Part shown: one piece after another, positions 56,762-64,000 of the stretch | Numbering within the stretch: the first letter of the stretch is position 1 | Layout: each line of letters opens with the position of its first letter | DNA from: Leptotrichia wadei | GTDB lineage: Bacteria > Fusobacteriota > Fusobacteriia > Fusobacteriales > Leptotrichiaceae | Direction: 5' to 3' | NCBI RefSeq assembly: GCF_007990545.2 | Contig: NZ_AP019829.2 | Coordinates: forward strand, 1,922,001 to 1,986,000 | DNA: 64,000 nt | Made by a program: the position numbers and the translations under genes | The notes under the pieces: generated by a model | Databases searched by the model: none | Seen by the model: only the letters and a program-made list of their open reading frames with translations | Told to the model about the DNA's origin: nothing

Positions 56762-56862
56762 ATATTAACCTCCATTTAAATAACTAATTTATTACAAACT
56801 TAAAATCTAATATTTTCAAATAATTAAAATATAATTTTTGTTTTTTAAATGGAAAATAATAT
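56762..56862. repeat. MITE-like element, copy 2 (101 bp)
   Basis: Ends 56762-56780 and 56844-56862 are inverted repeats at 16 of 19 positions and share ATTTAAA with copy 1 at 3295-3409. The interior 19-mer 56813-56831 is identical to 3361-3379. No coding capacity. Confidence 0.6.
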
Positions 56863-56924
56863 AATTTGGATTACTCTGTCTAATAATTGTTTATTCAATT
56901 TTATTTATATTTAGTTTTTTTAAC

Positions 56925-56954
56925 GTAAGGGCATCTCAAATACCATGCCCTTAC
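56925..56954. repeat. Isolated perfect 10 bp hairpin
   Basis: GTAAGGGCAT / ATGCCCTTAC with a 10-base loop stands in non-coding DNA, richer in G+C than its flanks. No T-run follows on either strand, so it is not a normal terminator. Confidence 0.5.
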
Positions 56955-57164
56955 AACCCCGCTTCTCAAATTTCAATTTTACATCAAAAGACAAAACTCG
57001 CTTTTAGCAAAAGTAATTTTAATTTCATAAGGTTATTATCAATTCAAATATAATAGAAAAGCTCAAACAAGTTGTCTTTTACTGAAAAATTAAAATCTCA
57101 GAAATTTATAATAAATATTTTTTCTTTAATAGGATAAATTTTTTAGCTTTAAAAACCGACGGAG

Positions 57165-57308
57165 CTTTTATTTGTTCAACTACGACTGTTTGACGACTAT
57201 AAGGAGAAGTTTCGAAGTTGGGCAAATAAAAGTCGTAGTCTAACCATAGGTATTGCGTAGCAATCTTGCCGTAATTTTAATTATCAGAATAAACCTTTAC
57301 TGCAAGAT
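57165..57308. other. Structured non-coding element with interlocked inverted repeats
   Basis: Within a 57.15-57.35 kb stretch of higher G+C, three inverted pairs occur: CTTTTATTTG (57165-57174) with CAAATAAAAG (57223-57232); ACTACGACT (57179-57187) with AGTCGTAGT (57231-57239); and ATCTTGCCGTAA (57263-57274) with TTACTGCAAGAT (57297-57308, one mismatch). The first two interlock in the order B-A-B'-A', the layout of a pseudoknot, and their right arms overlap by two bases so they compete. A small ATTGC/GCAAT stem lies at 57252-57264. No ORF of note covers the stretch. Nature unknown: RNA, degraded mobile DNA or regulatory region. Confidence 0.45.
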
Positions 57309-57478
57309 AAGGATTTGCGGCAATGAGCAATCCTGCAAACATAATAAAAATATTAAAAACTATTATTAAACAAAATAATATAATATTAAATCCTGTTAAA
57401 AAATAGAAACTGTTAAGGACAAGAAATTTTAATTCCTTGATAAACATATTTAATTCAAAATTTATTAAATATGCGCTA

Positions 57479-57497
57479 TTTAAATGGGAAATAGTAT
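57479..57497. repeat. Solo MITE-type right end
   Basis: TTTAAATGGGAAATAGTAT matches the right end of copy 1 (3391-3409) at 18 of 19 positions. Its last base is the first base of the AraC-type gene's stop codon on the plus strand. No good left end is seen within about 120 bases; the left end of copy 2 could pair with it over ~735 bp. Confidence 0.5.
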
Positions 57498-58363
57498 TAA
57501 TTTCTATCTTTTACTATCGGAACCCAAAGTTCCATTTCATAGTTAGGACTATACATATATCCTTCGCTATAAACTTCAAAATCAGGTGTCCCAGCGTGTC
57601 TATAACTTTGTTCTGGGAAAAATGTCCCTGTTACATATTTCCAGCCTTTGTGAATGCAATTTGGAACAATTCCTTTCAATTTTACTACAGCATATTCAGC
57701 TTCAGGAACTTCAAGAATACTTAATCCTAAATCTTTTGCCTTGTCAATATTTTGAACATCATATCCAGCCATATAGCTTACCGTATACTTACTTTCAGGA
57801 TTTTCTTTTTCATTTTTTTCGATTTCGTAGCATGCTCCATAACTTTGTCCATTTCCTAAGCTTTCCAATTTTTCTTCAGATACTTTTTTAAAAAGTTTGT
57901 CCCAGACATTAGGAAAATCACCGCCTTCTTCAACTCTTTCTGCTACGCCTGCAATTTTAAAAGCCGATTTTTTTATAATTTTGATGTCCATGTTTTTTCC
58001 TCCTTCAACACTTAAAGATAATCTTATAGGAGAAAAAATTTGAAATGCACTTCCTTTTCTGACTTCCTTTGGTGTATGTCCATGAAATTTTTTGAATGCT
58101 AAAGAGAATGAATCTTGAGATTCATAGCCATATTTAAAGGCTATTTCTATTATCTTTTCGTCAGTTTCACGTAAATCTATCGCAGCACAGCTTAACTTTC
58201 TAAAGCGAATATACTCACTTAACGGGTAACCCACCATAATTGAAAACATTCTGCTAAACAGCGGATATGAATATCCAGAAAGCAATGCAATCTTTCTCTC
58301 ATTAATTCTGTCAGTCAGGGTCTCTTCGATATATTTCATCGTTTCATTAAATGCCTTAATCAT
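57497..58363 (-). CDS. AraC-type regulator with GyrI-like effector domain
   Basis: The 288-residue protein has an N-terminal AraC DNA-binding domain (about 8-104: two HTH units, ending AFKKFHGHTPKEVRKG) and a C-terminal GyrI-like/SOUL-type ligand domain (about 124-288: VPEAEYAVVKLKG, FEVYSEGYMYSPNYEMELWVPI). Such proteins sense small or cationic compounds and often control efflux or stress genes. No obvious target gene lies beside it. AGGAGG precedes the ATG; the gap to the ABC operon is 155 bases. Confidence 0.9.
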   Translation of the reverse strand: MIKAFNETMKYIEETLTDRINERKIALLSGYSYPLFSRMFSIMVGYPLSEYIRFRKLSCAAIDLRETDEKIIEIAFKYGYESQDSFSLAFKKFHGHTPKEVRKGSAFQIFSPIRLSLSVEGGKNMDIKIIKKSAFKIAGVAERVEEGGDFPNVWDKLFKKVSEEKLESLGNGQSYGACYEIEKNEKENPESKYTVSYMAGYDVQNIDKAKDLGLSILEVPEAEYAVVKLKGIVPNCIHKGWKYVTGTFFPEQSYRHAGTPDFEVYSEGYMYSPNYEMELWVPIVKDRN

Positions 58364-58518
58364 ATATTTTTCCTCCTTACAACAAAATTATATATGATTT
58401 TTCGACTTTTTTCCCAATAATTCCTGTACAAATTTTATAGATTTTAAAATTCAAACAACTCTCTTACCTTCTCTATTTATAATAATTATTATTTATTCCA
58501 AATTTTATCAAATTTATG

Positions 58519-59367
58519 TTATTTATTTTCGATAATTACTGTTTTAGGATCAACTTTATTTCCATAAACAGGCTCAAGAGTTGCTTTATACGCTTTTTCA
58601 AAGAATCCTTCCTTAGTAAGAGCATCTATTTCAGTATTTAGCCAGTCTAACAGTTCCTTGTTCCCTTTTTTTACAGCTGGAGCAATGTAGTCCTGTTCCC
58701 CTAGCTGTTTAATATCTACAACAAATCCTGGATTTTCTGTTGCCCACGCGAATACAAGAGTATTGTCATGTGCAAGTGCTGCTCCCCTTTTATCTAACAA
58801 TGCGTTAAATGTTTCTGTGTTTTGATCATACTTCAATAATTCTATATCTGGATAATTCTTAGTAAAATAAATTTCTGCTGTTGTTCCTTTGTTAACTATT
58901 AATTTTTTACCTTTCAGCTCTTTAACATCTTTTATTGGAGCACCTTCTGGTGAAACAATTCCTAGCGACACTTTCATATAAGGTTTTGCAAAATCAACTT
59001 TTTGTTTTCTCTCGTCTGTTACTGTAAAGTTTGCCAAAGTAATGTCAACTTTATTTGATAACAAATACTCCACTCTATTTGCAGCTTCCATTGTAACAAA
59101 CTCTATTTTGTTTTCATCACCTAACAAATCTTTTGCCAGTCTTTTTGCCAAATAAATATCGTACCCTTGATTTTTTCCATTTTCATCAACAAACCCAAAT
59201 GGCGGCTTATCTCCAAATACTCCTATTCTTATTTTTCCTGCTTTTTTTATTGCCTCAATTGACCCTGGTTCAGCGCTTCCCTTTCCACCTTTTCCACAGC
59301 TTATTGTAAATACTCCTAAAACTAAGATTGCAATAATTTTTACAAGCCTTTCAAAATTCTTTTTCAT
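58519..59367 (-). CDS. Amino-acid ABC transporter substrate-binding lipoprotein
   Basis: The protein has a lipobox (signal peptide, C24 in TISC-GKGG) and a periplasmic-binding fold of the SBP_bac_3 family: GKIRIGVFGDKPPFGFVDENGKNQGYDIYLAKRLAKDLLG, and VDFAKPYMKVSLGI. It binds a polar amino acid or cystine-type ligand; exact ligand not readable. I chose ATG 59367, because GGAGG directly precedes it; the upstream TTG overlaps that site. It is the last gene of the operon, downstream of metQ. Confidence 0.9.
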   Translation of the reverse strand: MKKNFERLVKIIAILVLGVFTISCGKGGKGSAEPGSIEAIKKAGKIRIGVFGDKPPFGFVDENGKNQGYDIYLAKRLAKDLLGDENKIEFVTMEAANRVEYLLSNKVDITLANFTVTDERKQKVDFAKPYMKVSLGIVSPEGAPIKDVKELKGKKLIVNKGTTAEIYFTKNYPDIELLKYDQNTETFNALLDKRGAALAHDNTLVFAWATENPGFVVDIKQLGEQDYIAPAVKKGNKELLDWLNTEIDALTKEGFFEKAYKATLEPVYGNKVDPKTVIIENK

Positions 59368-59413
59368 AATTACCTCCAAGTTTATTTAATATTTTGTTAT
59401 TTCTTAACATTTT

Positions 59414-60244
59414 TTATTTGTTATTTGGTATAAACCATAATCCCTTATTATTTTGTTCCATATATTTTTTAAATTCATCTGAGTGGTAAGCTTCTACGAT
59501 AGCTTTTGCCCAATTGCTATTCTCATTTCCTTTTTTTACAACAACTTGTAATAGTAAGTGATTTAATATATCTTCCTGTAGCAATACTGTAGACGGGTTA
59601 ATTCCTGCACTATAAACAATACTTCCAGGAATAACTGCATAATCAAAATCGTCTAATGAACGTGGAATATTTGCCGAATCCATTTCTACAATTTCTAACT
59701 TATGCGTATTTTCCTTAATATCCTTTTGAGTAGCTTTTGCAACATTAATATTCTCATTCAATTTTATCCATCCTGCTTTTTGTAACAAATTATATCCTCT
59801 TGCAGCATTTGATGCATCACTTGGAATTGCAATTTTTGCACCATCTTTCAATTCATTAAGACTTTTATGCTTACTCGAAAATATTCCTGCCGGAACTGTT
59901 GGAATTGGACTTAATGCAACCAGATTTCCTTTTTGTGAATCATTAAAATTATTCATATACGCTGTGTGCTGTTCAACGTTCACATCAATATCTCCTTCAT
60001 TTAACGCAGTATCATTTTGCAATAAATCAGAAAATTCTACAACTTCAAATTTATATCCCTTTTTTTCCAAAATAGGAATAATTGCCTTTTCAAATAATAC
60101 TGTATAAGGACCGCTTGCCTTACCGTATTTTATAACTTTTTTATCTCCTGAATTAGTTTTATTCCCTTCAGTTTTTTTTCCACATCCTATTATTAGGAAA
60201 AATACTGATAATAACGTAATTATAACTAATGACTTTCTTTTCAT
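59414..60244 (-). CDS. metQ: Methionine-binding lipoprotein MetQ/NlpA family
   Basis: The 276-residue lipoprotein has the lipobox LIIGC (C21) and the NlpA fold: SGPYTVLFEKAIIPILEKKGYKFEVVEFSDLLQNDTALNEGDIDVNVEQHTAYMNNF, AIPSDASNAARGYNLLQKAGWI and DYAVIPGSIVYSAGI. It is the binding component for the MetNI importer encoded just upstream. GGAGG precedes the ATG. Confidence 0.92.
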   Translation of the reverse strand: MKRKSLVIITLLSVFFLIIGCGKKTEGNKTNSGDKKVIKYGKASGPYTVLFEKAIIPILEKKGYKFEVVEFSDLLQNDTALNEGDIDVNVEQHTAYMNNFNDSQKGNLVALSPIPTVPAGIFSSKHKSLNELKDGAKIAIPSDASNAARGYNLLQKAGWIKLNENINVAKATQKDIKENTHKLEIVEMDSANIPRSLDDFDYAVIPGSIVYSAGINPSTVLLQEDILNHLLLQVVVKKGNENSNWAKAIVEAYHSDEFKKYMEQNNKGLWFIPNNK

Positions 60245-60264
60245 GTTCTTACCTCCAATTTTTT

Positions 60265-60933
60265 TTAATTATTTTCTCTTAATTTTCCTGCAATATAATT
60301 ACCAAATGACTGTATTGCCTGAACAATTATAATCAGAATAATAACTGTTACTAGCATCAAGGTGTTATTAAATCTCTGATAACCGTAAGTCAGTGCTAAA
60401 TCTCCAACTCCGCCACCTCCGATTGTCCCAGCCATAGCTGTTGCACCAAGAAGACCTATCGTTCCAGTTGTAAATGCTAATATTAAAGAAGCTTTTGCTT
60501 CTGGTAATAAGAAATATACTATTATTTGCCATATATTTGCTCCCATGGCTTTTGCAGCTTCCAAAATTCCTGGTTTAACTTCCAGCAAGGAACTTTCTAT
60601 TAGTCTTGCTAAATAAGGCGCTATATAAAATACCAAAGGAACAATGGCTGCATTTGTACCGATTCTTGTTCCAACAATAACTTTAGTTAAAGGTGCTATA
60701 AATACAAGCAAAATTATAAATGGAACTGAACGTACTAAATTTACTGTCGTATTTATCAATAAATATACAATTTTATTTTCTCTCAAACCGTCTTTTTTAG
60801 TTAGAACCAGTATAAGCCCTAACGGAATTCCTATTACAGCTCCAAAAAATAATGACCATCCTACCATATAAATCGTTTGCCCCGCCGAAATCATTAATTT
60901 ATCAGAACTTATTTTTAGCCAGTTTTCAATCAT
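60265..60933 (-). CDS. metI: Methionine ABC transporter permease
   Basis: The 222-residue membrane protein has five helices and the EAA motif EAAKAMGANIWQIIVYFLLPEAK typical of MetI, plus LLGATAMAGTIGGGGVGDLALTYGYQRFN near the end. It overlaps metN by four bases, so translation is coupled. Confidence 0.95.
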   Translation of the reverse strand: MIENWLKISSDKLMISAGQTIYMVGWSLFFGAVIGIPLGLILVLTKKDGLRENKIVYLLINTTVNLVRSVPFIILLVFIAPLTKVIVGTRIGTNAAIVPLVFYIAPYLARLIESSLLEVKPGILEAAKAMGANIWQIIVYFLLPEAKASLILAFTTGTIGLLGATAMAGTIGGGGVGDLALTYGYQRFNNTLMLVTVIILIIIVQAIQSFGNYIAGKLRENN

Positions 60934-61946
60934 ATTATCTCCATCCTTTCAACCTTTACCCCACTTTTTACAATAAATTCTTCAACTTTTCCAATAAGCT
61001 CCAGATTTCCACCTAATTGGATAACTAACACTCCTAGTATAGTATCTCCTAGCTCATTTATTGAAGCTGACAATATTTTAGTAGTAATATCAAAATTTTT
61101 ATTTATTTCAGAGATTAATGACTGTCCCGAATTTTCTCCTAAAAATGTCAATCTTACTATTGGAAGCGTTAAATCTAGCTCTTTCAACAAAGAAACTGGA
61201 ATATCATTGTTAATAACTGAACTAATAAAGTCTTTTGTAATCCTTTCTTTTGGATTAGTAAAAATTTCAATTATATTTCCTTGTTCCTTAATTTCTCCAT
61301 CCTGCATTACTGCCACTTTATTACATATTTCCTTGACTACTTCCATTTCATGAGTAATAAGCAGTATAGTTATTCCAAATTCCTGATTTATTTTTTTTAA
61401 CAGCTCCAAGATAGATTTTGTTGTTTTTGGGTCTAATGCACTTGTAGCTTCGTCGCATAGTAATATTTTGGGGTGTGTTGCTAAGGCTCTTGCAATTCCT
61501 ATTCTCTGCTTCTGTCCTCCAGAAAGTTTTGACACAGAAACGTTTTTTTTATCCTTTAATCCAACAAAATCAAGCAGTTCATCTATTCTTTCATTTATTT
61601 CACTTTTTGGTGTCTTCGATATTACAAGTGGTATTTTTAAATTTTGATAAACTGTCTGAGTTTCCAGCAAATTAAACTGCTGAAAAACCATGCCTATATT
61701 TTTTCTTAATTCATTTAATTCCCCTTCAGACAATCCAATAATTTCTTTCCCTTCCAGTTTTACACTCCCACTATCAGGCTTTTCAAGCAAGTTTACTAAA
61801 CGAAGCAAAGTAGATTTGCCTGCTCCCGAATATCCAACTATCCCAAAAATATCTCCTTTTTCTACCTTCAAAGATACATCTTTTAAAGCATGAACTTTCA
61901 CTTTCTTATTTTTAAATACTTTTTTTACATTTGATATTTCAATCAT
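60930..61946 (-). CDS. metN: Methionine ABC transporter ATP-binding protein
   Basis: The 338-residue ATPase has Walker A GYSGAGKST, Q-loop MVFQQFNLL, signature [18 protein letters not shown], Walker B ILLCDEATSALD, and the C-terminal NIL domain (about 260-338), which senses methionine and inhibits transport. Its stop overlaps metI and its ATG overlaps the M20 gene end (four bases each). Confidence 0.96.
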   Translation of the reverse strand: MIEISNVKKVFKNKKVKVHALKDVSLKVEKGDIFGIVGYSGAGKSTLLRLVNLLEKPDSGSVKLEGKEIIGLSEGELNELRKNIGMVFQQFNLLETQTVYQNLKIPLVISKTPKSEINERIDELLDFVGLKDKKNVSVSKLSGGQKQRIGIARALATHPKILLCDEATSALDPKTTKSILELLKKINQEFGITILLITHEMEVVKEICNKVAVMQDGEIKEQGNIIEIFTNPKERITKDFISSVINNDIPVSLLKELDLTLPIVRLTFLGENSGQSLISEINKNFDITTKILSASINELGDTILGVLVIQLGGNLELIGKVEEFIVKSGVKVERMEII

Positions 61947-63106
61947 TTTTTATTTTCGCCACCTTTCCTTATTTCATTTGTGACTTTTATTAATAAATCT
62001 GATAAAAATTCAGATGTTAATGACAGAGCTTTTGGATTAATTTTAAATTTGGGATGGTGATTAGGGTAAGATTCATCTGTTCCTATATGAATAAATACCC
62101 CTTTTATTTTTTCTTGATAAAATGCAAAGTCTTCTCCACCCAATGTATCACTTGAAGGCTCTACAGCCAACTTTCTATCCAATGCAACCTTTTTTGCAAA
62201 TTCGCTCCATTTTTTATCATTATTTGCAGCAGGAGGCCCAGTTATCCATTCTATTTCAGGATTAACTTGATAAGTACTTGAAATATATTTAGTCATATCA
62301 ATTACTCTTTCCTTGATAAATTTTCTCTGCTCTTTATCTAATGTCCTTACTGTCCCTTCAATAAATGCTTTTTCAGGAATTACATTCCAAGTATTTCCAG
62401 CTGAAAAATGCGTTATACTTACCAGTCCAACTGAAAATGGATCTATATTTCTGCTCACTATTGTCTGTAATGAATTTACAAGAGCGCTCCCAGCTACAAT
62501 AGGGTCTTTTCCCAGTTCAGGATGTGCGGCATGTGTGCCAAAACCTTTTAATTCAATTTTGAATCTATCAACAGCAGCAGATACACTTCCTTCACGAATA
62601 CCTACTGTTCCTACAGGAAAATTTATAGTACAATGTATTCCAAAAATCAACTCAACATCATCAAGTACACCACTTTCCATTATTTGCAATGCACCTGCAA
62701 ACACTTCTTCTGCAGGCTGAAAAACTAACTTAACAGTTCCTTTTATTTTATCAGCATTATCTCTTAATAGTAATGTGGTACCGATAATTGATGTTAAATG
62801 ATAATCATGTCCGCATGCATGCATTTTCCCATCAACTTCTGATTTATAACTTAAATTTGTTTCTTCGTAAACAGGCAATGCATCAATATCTCCTCTAATC
62901 GCAACAACTGGTCCAGATTCCTGTCCTCTAATAACAGCAACTACTCCTGTTTTCAATGGTACATCCAATATTTCGATATTTTCTCTTTTCAAAATTTCCT
63001 TGATACGCCTAGTTGTTTCATATTCTTCCAAGGATAACTCAGGATGTTGATGAAACCATTTAAACTCCTTTTCAAGTATTTCCTGTAAATTTTCTATTGT
63101 TTTCAT
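61943..63106 (-). CDS. M20D-family amidohydrolase (N-acyl amino acid hydrolase-like)
   Basis: The 387-residue metalloenzyme of the M20D group (hippurate hydrolase/N-acetyl amino acid deacetylase type) has DIDALPVYEET, MHACGHDYHLT, FQPAEEVFAGA and the final HHPKFKINPKAL. The expected metal ligands (C, H, E, H, H) are in place. Bacillus homologues beside ABC genes (YxeP/SndA) deacetylate N-acetyl or S-substituted cysteine; by context this one may free a sulfur amino acid for the Met system, which is inference. It overlaps metN by four bases. Confidence 0.9.
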   Translation of the reverse strand: MKTIENLQEILEKEFKWFHQHPELSLEEYETTRRIKEILKRENIEILDVPLKTGVVAVIRGQESGPVVAIRGDIDALPVYEETNLSYKSEVDGKMHACGHDYHLTSIIGTTLLLRDNADKIKGTVKLVFQPAEEVFAGALQIMESGVLDDVELIFGIHCTINFPVGTVGIREGSVSAAVDRFKIELKGFGTHAAHPELGKDPIVAGSALVNSLQTIVSRNIDPFSVGLVSITHFSAGNTWNVIPEKAFIEGTVRTLDKEQRKFIKERVIDMTKYISSTYQVNPEIEWITGPPAANNDKKWSEFAKKVALDRKLAVEPSSDTLGGEDFAFYQEKIKGVFIHIGTDESYPNHHPKFKINPKALSLTSEFLSDLLIKVTNEIRKGGENKK

Positions 63107-63147
63107 TTAACTCATCTCCTTTCATTGCTGACATAAAAAATGAAAAT

Positions 63148-63930
63148 TTATATCAACAAAGCTGATTCCACATTATCTTTCTTTTCAAAATTAAATATAT
63201 TTAAAAATTTCTTAGCTCTTTCAGTTTTTGGATTTCTAAAAAATTCCAGCGGATAATTTGTTTCAACGATTTCTCCAGAATCCATAAATACTATTCTATC
63301 CGCAACTGCTTTAGCAAATTCCATTTCATGAGTAACGATTATCATTGTCATTCCTTCCTTTGCCAATTCCAGCATTACATCCAGCACTTCCCTTACCATC
63401 TCAGGATCAAGCGCCGCTGTAACTTCATCAAATAGCATTATTTCTGGATTCATACATAGTGATCTTATAATTGCTATTCTTTGTTTTTGTCCTCCTGACA
63501 GTTCTCTTGGATATGAGTTCTTTTTATCCAGAAGCCCTACTCTTTCGAGCAATTTTTCTGCTTGCTCCGTAACTTCCTTTTTATCCCTTTTCTGTACTTT
63601 AAGCGGTCCTAACAGAAGATTTTGCATAACTGTCATATGGTCAAATAATTCGTAACTTTGAAATACCATTCCTATTCTCTGGCGTATTAAATGCCATTTT
63701 GTCTTATCTTTATTAATAACATTTCCTTGTAATTTTATTTCTCCAGACTGAATTTCTTCAAGTCCGTTTATACATCTTAAAAGTGTACTTTTCCCACATC
63801 CAGAAGGCCCTAATATTACTACAACCTCACTTTTATTTACTGAAAGTGAAACTCCTTTTAGTGCGGGTATGCCTTTTTTATATTCTTTTTTTATATCAGA
63901 AAGTTCCAATAAAACTTCCGAATCTGCCAT
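63148..63930 (-). CDS. Polar amino-acid ABC transporter ATP-binding protein
   Basis: The 260-residue GlnQ-type ATPase has Walker [20 protein letters not shown]-loop [14 protein letters not shown], signature [18 protein letters not shown] and Walker [17 protein letters not shown]. It lacks a NIL domain, so it serves the SBP_bac_3-type transporter, not MetNIQ. Its partner binding protein is at the far end of the operon (58519), and the permease is probably upstream across the window edge. Confidence 0.93.
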   Translation of the reverse strand: MADSEVLLELSDIKKEYKKGIPALKGVSLSVNKSEVVVILGPSGCGKSTLLRCINGLEEIQSGEIKLQGNVINKDKTKWHLIRQRIGMVFQSYELFDHMTVMQNLLLGPLKVQKRDKKEVTEQAEKLLERVGLLDKKNSYPRELSGGQKQRIAIIRSLCMNPEIMLFDEVTAALDPEMVREVLDVMLELAKEGMTMIIVTHEMEFAKAVADRIVFMDSGEIVETNYPLEFFRNPKTERAKKFLNIFNFEKKDNVESALLI

Positions 63931-63957
63931 TTTGCTTACCTCCGTTTCTTGTATTTT

Positions 63958-63999
63958 TTAAACAGCCCATTTTTTCTCCATTTTTTTTGATAATAACGT
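63958..63999 (-). CDS. Probable permease, last residues only (cut by window edge)
   Basis: On the minus strand one frame runs from the edge to TAA at 63958, encoding a short end TLLSKKMEKKWAV, the kind of basic tail that amino-acid ABC permeases have after their last helix. It stops 27 bases before the ATPase ATG. The identity rests on context. Confidence 0.35.
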   Translation of the reverse strand, partial: TLLSKKMEKKWAV

Positions 64000-64000
64000 A

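Noticed and set aside
57437-57891. Plus-strand ORFs of 95 and 101 residues over the AraC-type gene
   Set aside because: They are antisense to a well-supported regulator and have no family resemblance.
1-64000. CRISPR array or Cas gene (expected because Leptotrichia-type genomes are known for Cas13a)
   Set aside because: I saw no series of direct repeats of 25-40 bases with regular spacers and no large HEPN-type or other Cas protein among the reading frames.

Overview
The window is about 64 kb of very AT-rich chromosome. Its composition, the porin-like outer-membrane protein, the diderm genes (lgt, lipoproteins, an OM beta-barrel) and the Firmicute-like gene orders point to a member of the Fusobacteriota, most likely a Leptotrichia-type organism. 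This assignment is inference; no 16S gene is present. Most of the window is housekeeping DNA with small accessory islands.

Layout. 1-4.7 kb: end of a class V aminotransferase, lgt, an orphan IS3-type OrfA, a hemolysin III protein and a non-canonical Nramp transporter. 5-23.2 kb, all on the minus strand: a long information-processing block. In transcription order it is rpmG, tRNA-Trp, secE, nusG, rplK, rplA, rplJ, rplL, rpoB, rpoC, gmk, rpoZ, dnaG, rpoD, a degenerate sigma-like gene and a Nif3 protein. It carries an L10 leader, attenuators before rplJ and rpoB, and recognisable promoters. 23.5-31 kb: a DUF441/DUF262 pair, a scar of an IS605-type element, an unknown ORF, nitronate monooxygenase and an isolated rnfC-rnfD pair. 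31-36 kb: miaB-rho-(broken cupin), a decayed IS91-type transposase and tRNA-Leu. 36-45 kb: OM protein, tuf, split transketolase, a GPH-type sugar transporter, an alpha/beta hydrolase and tmcAL. 45-48 kb: a glutamine amidotransferase, then two paralogous secreted 2H-phosphoesterase-like proteins flanking a thioredoxin-fold protein. 48-53 kb: pflA, pflB and a BglG/Mga-like regulator. 53.5-56.7 kb: a lipase-like hydrolase, mreB and holB. 56.7-57.5 kb: a structured non-coding region with MITE-like ends. 57.5-64 kb: an AraC/GyrI-type regulator, then one operon in which metNIQ and an M20 amidase lie inside the parts of a second amino-acid ABC transporter.

How the genes fit together. The organism appears fermentative (pflAB, non-oxidative pentose-phosphate enzymes, sugar/cation symport), imports methionine and another amino acid through ABC systems, and keeps the genes for RNA polymerase beta, beta', omega and sigma70, NusG and primase side by side. 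Points most worth follow-up are: the degenerate sigma paralogue beside rpoD; a primase that has lost all four zinc ligands; the duplicated 2H-phosphoesterase/thioredoxin locus with a duplicated promoter; and a pseudoknot-capable element beside MITE-like repeats shared between 3.3 kb and 56.8-57.5 kb. No CRISPR array or Cas gene was seen.
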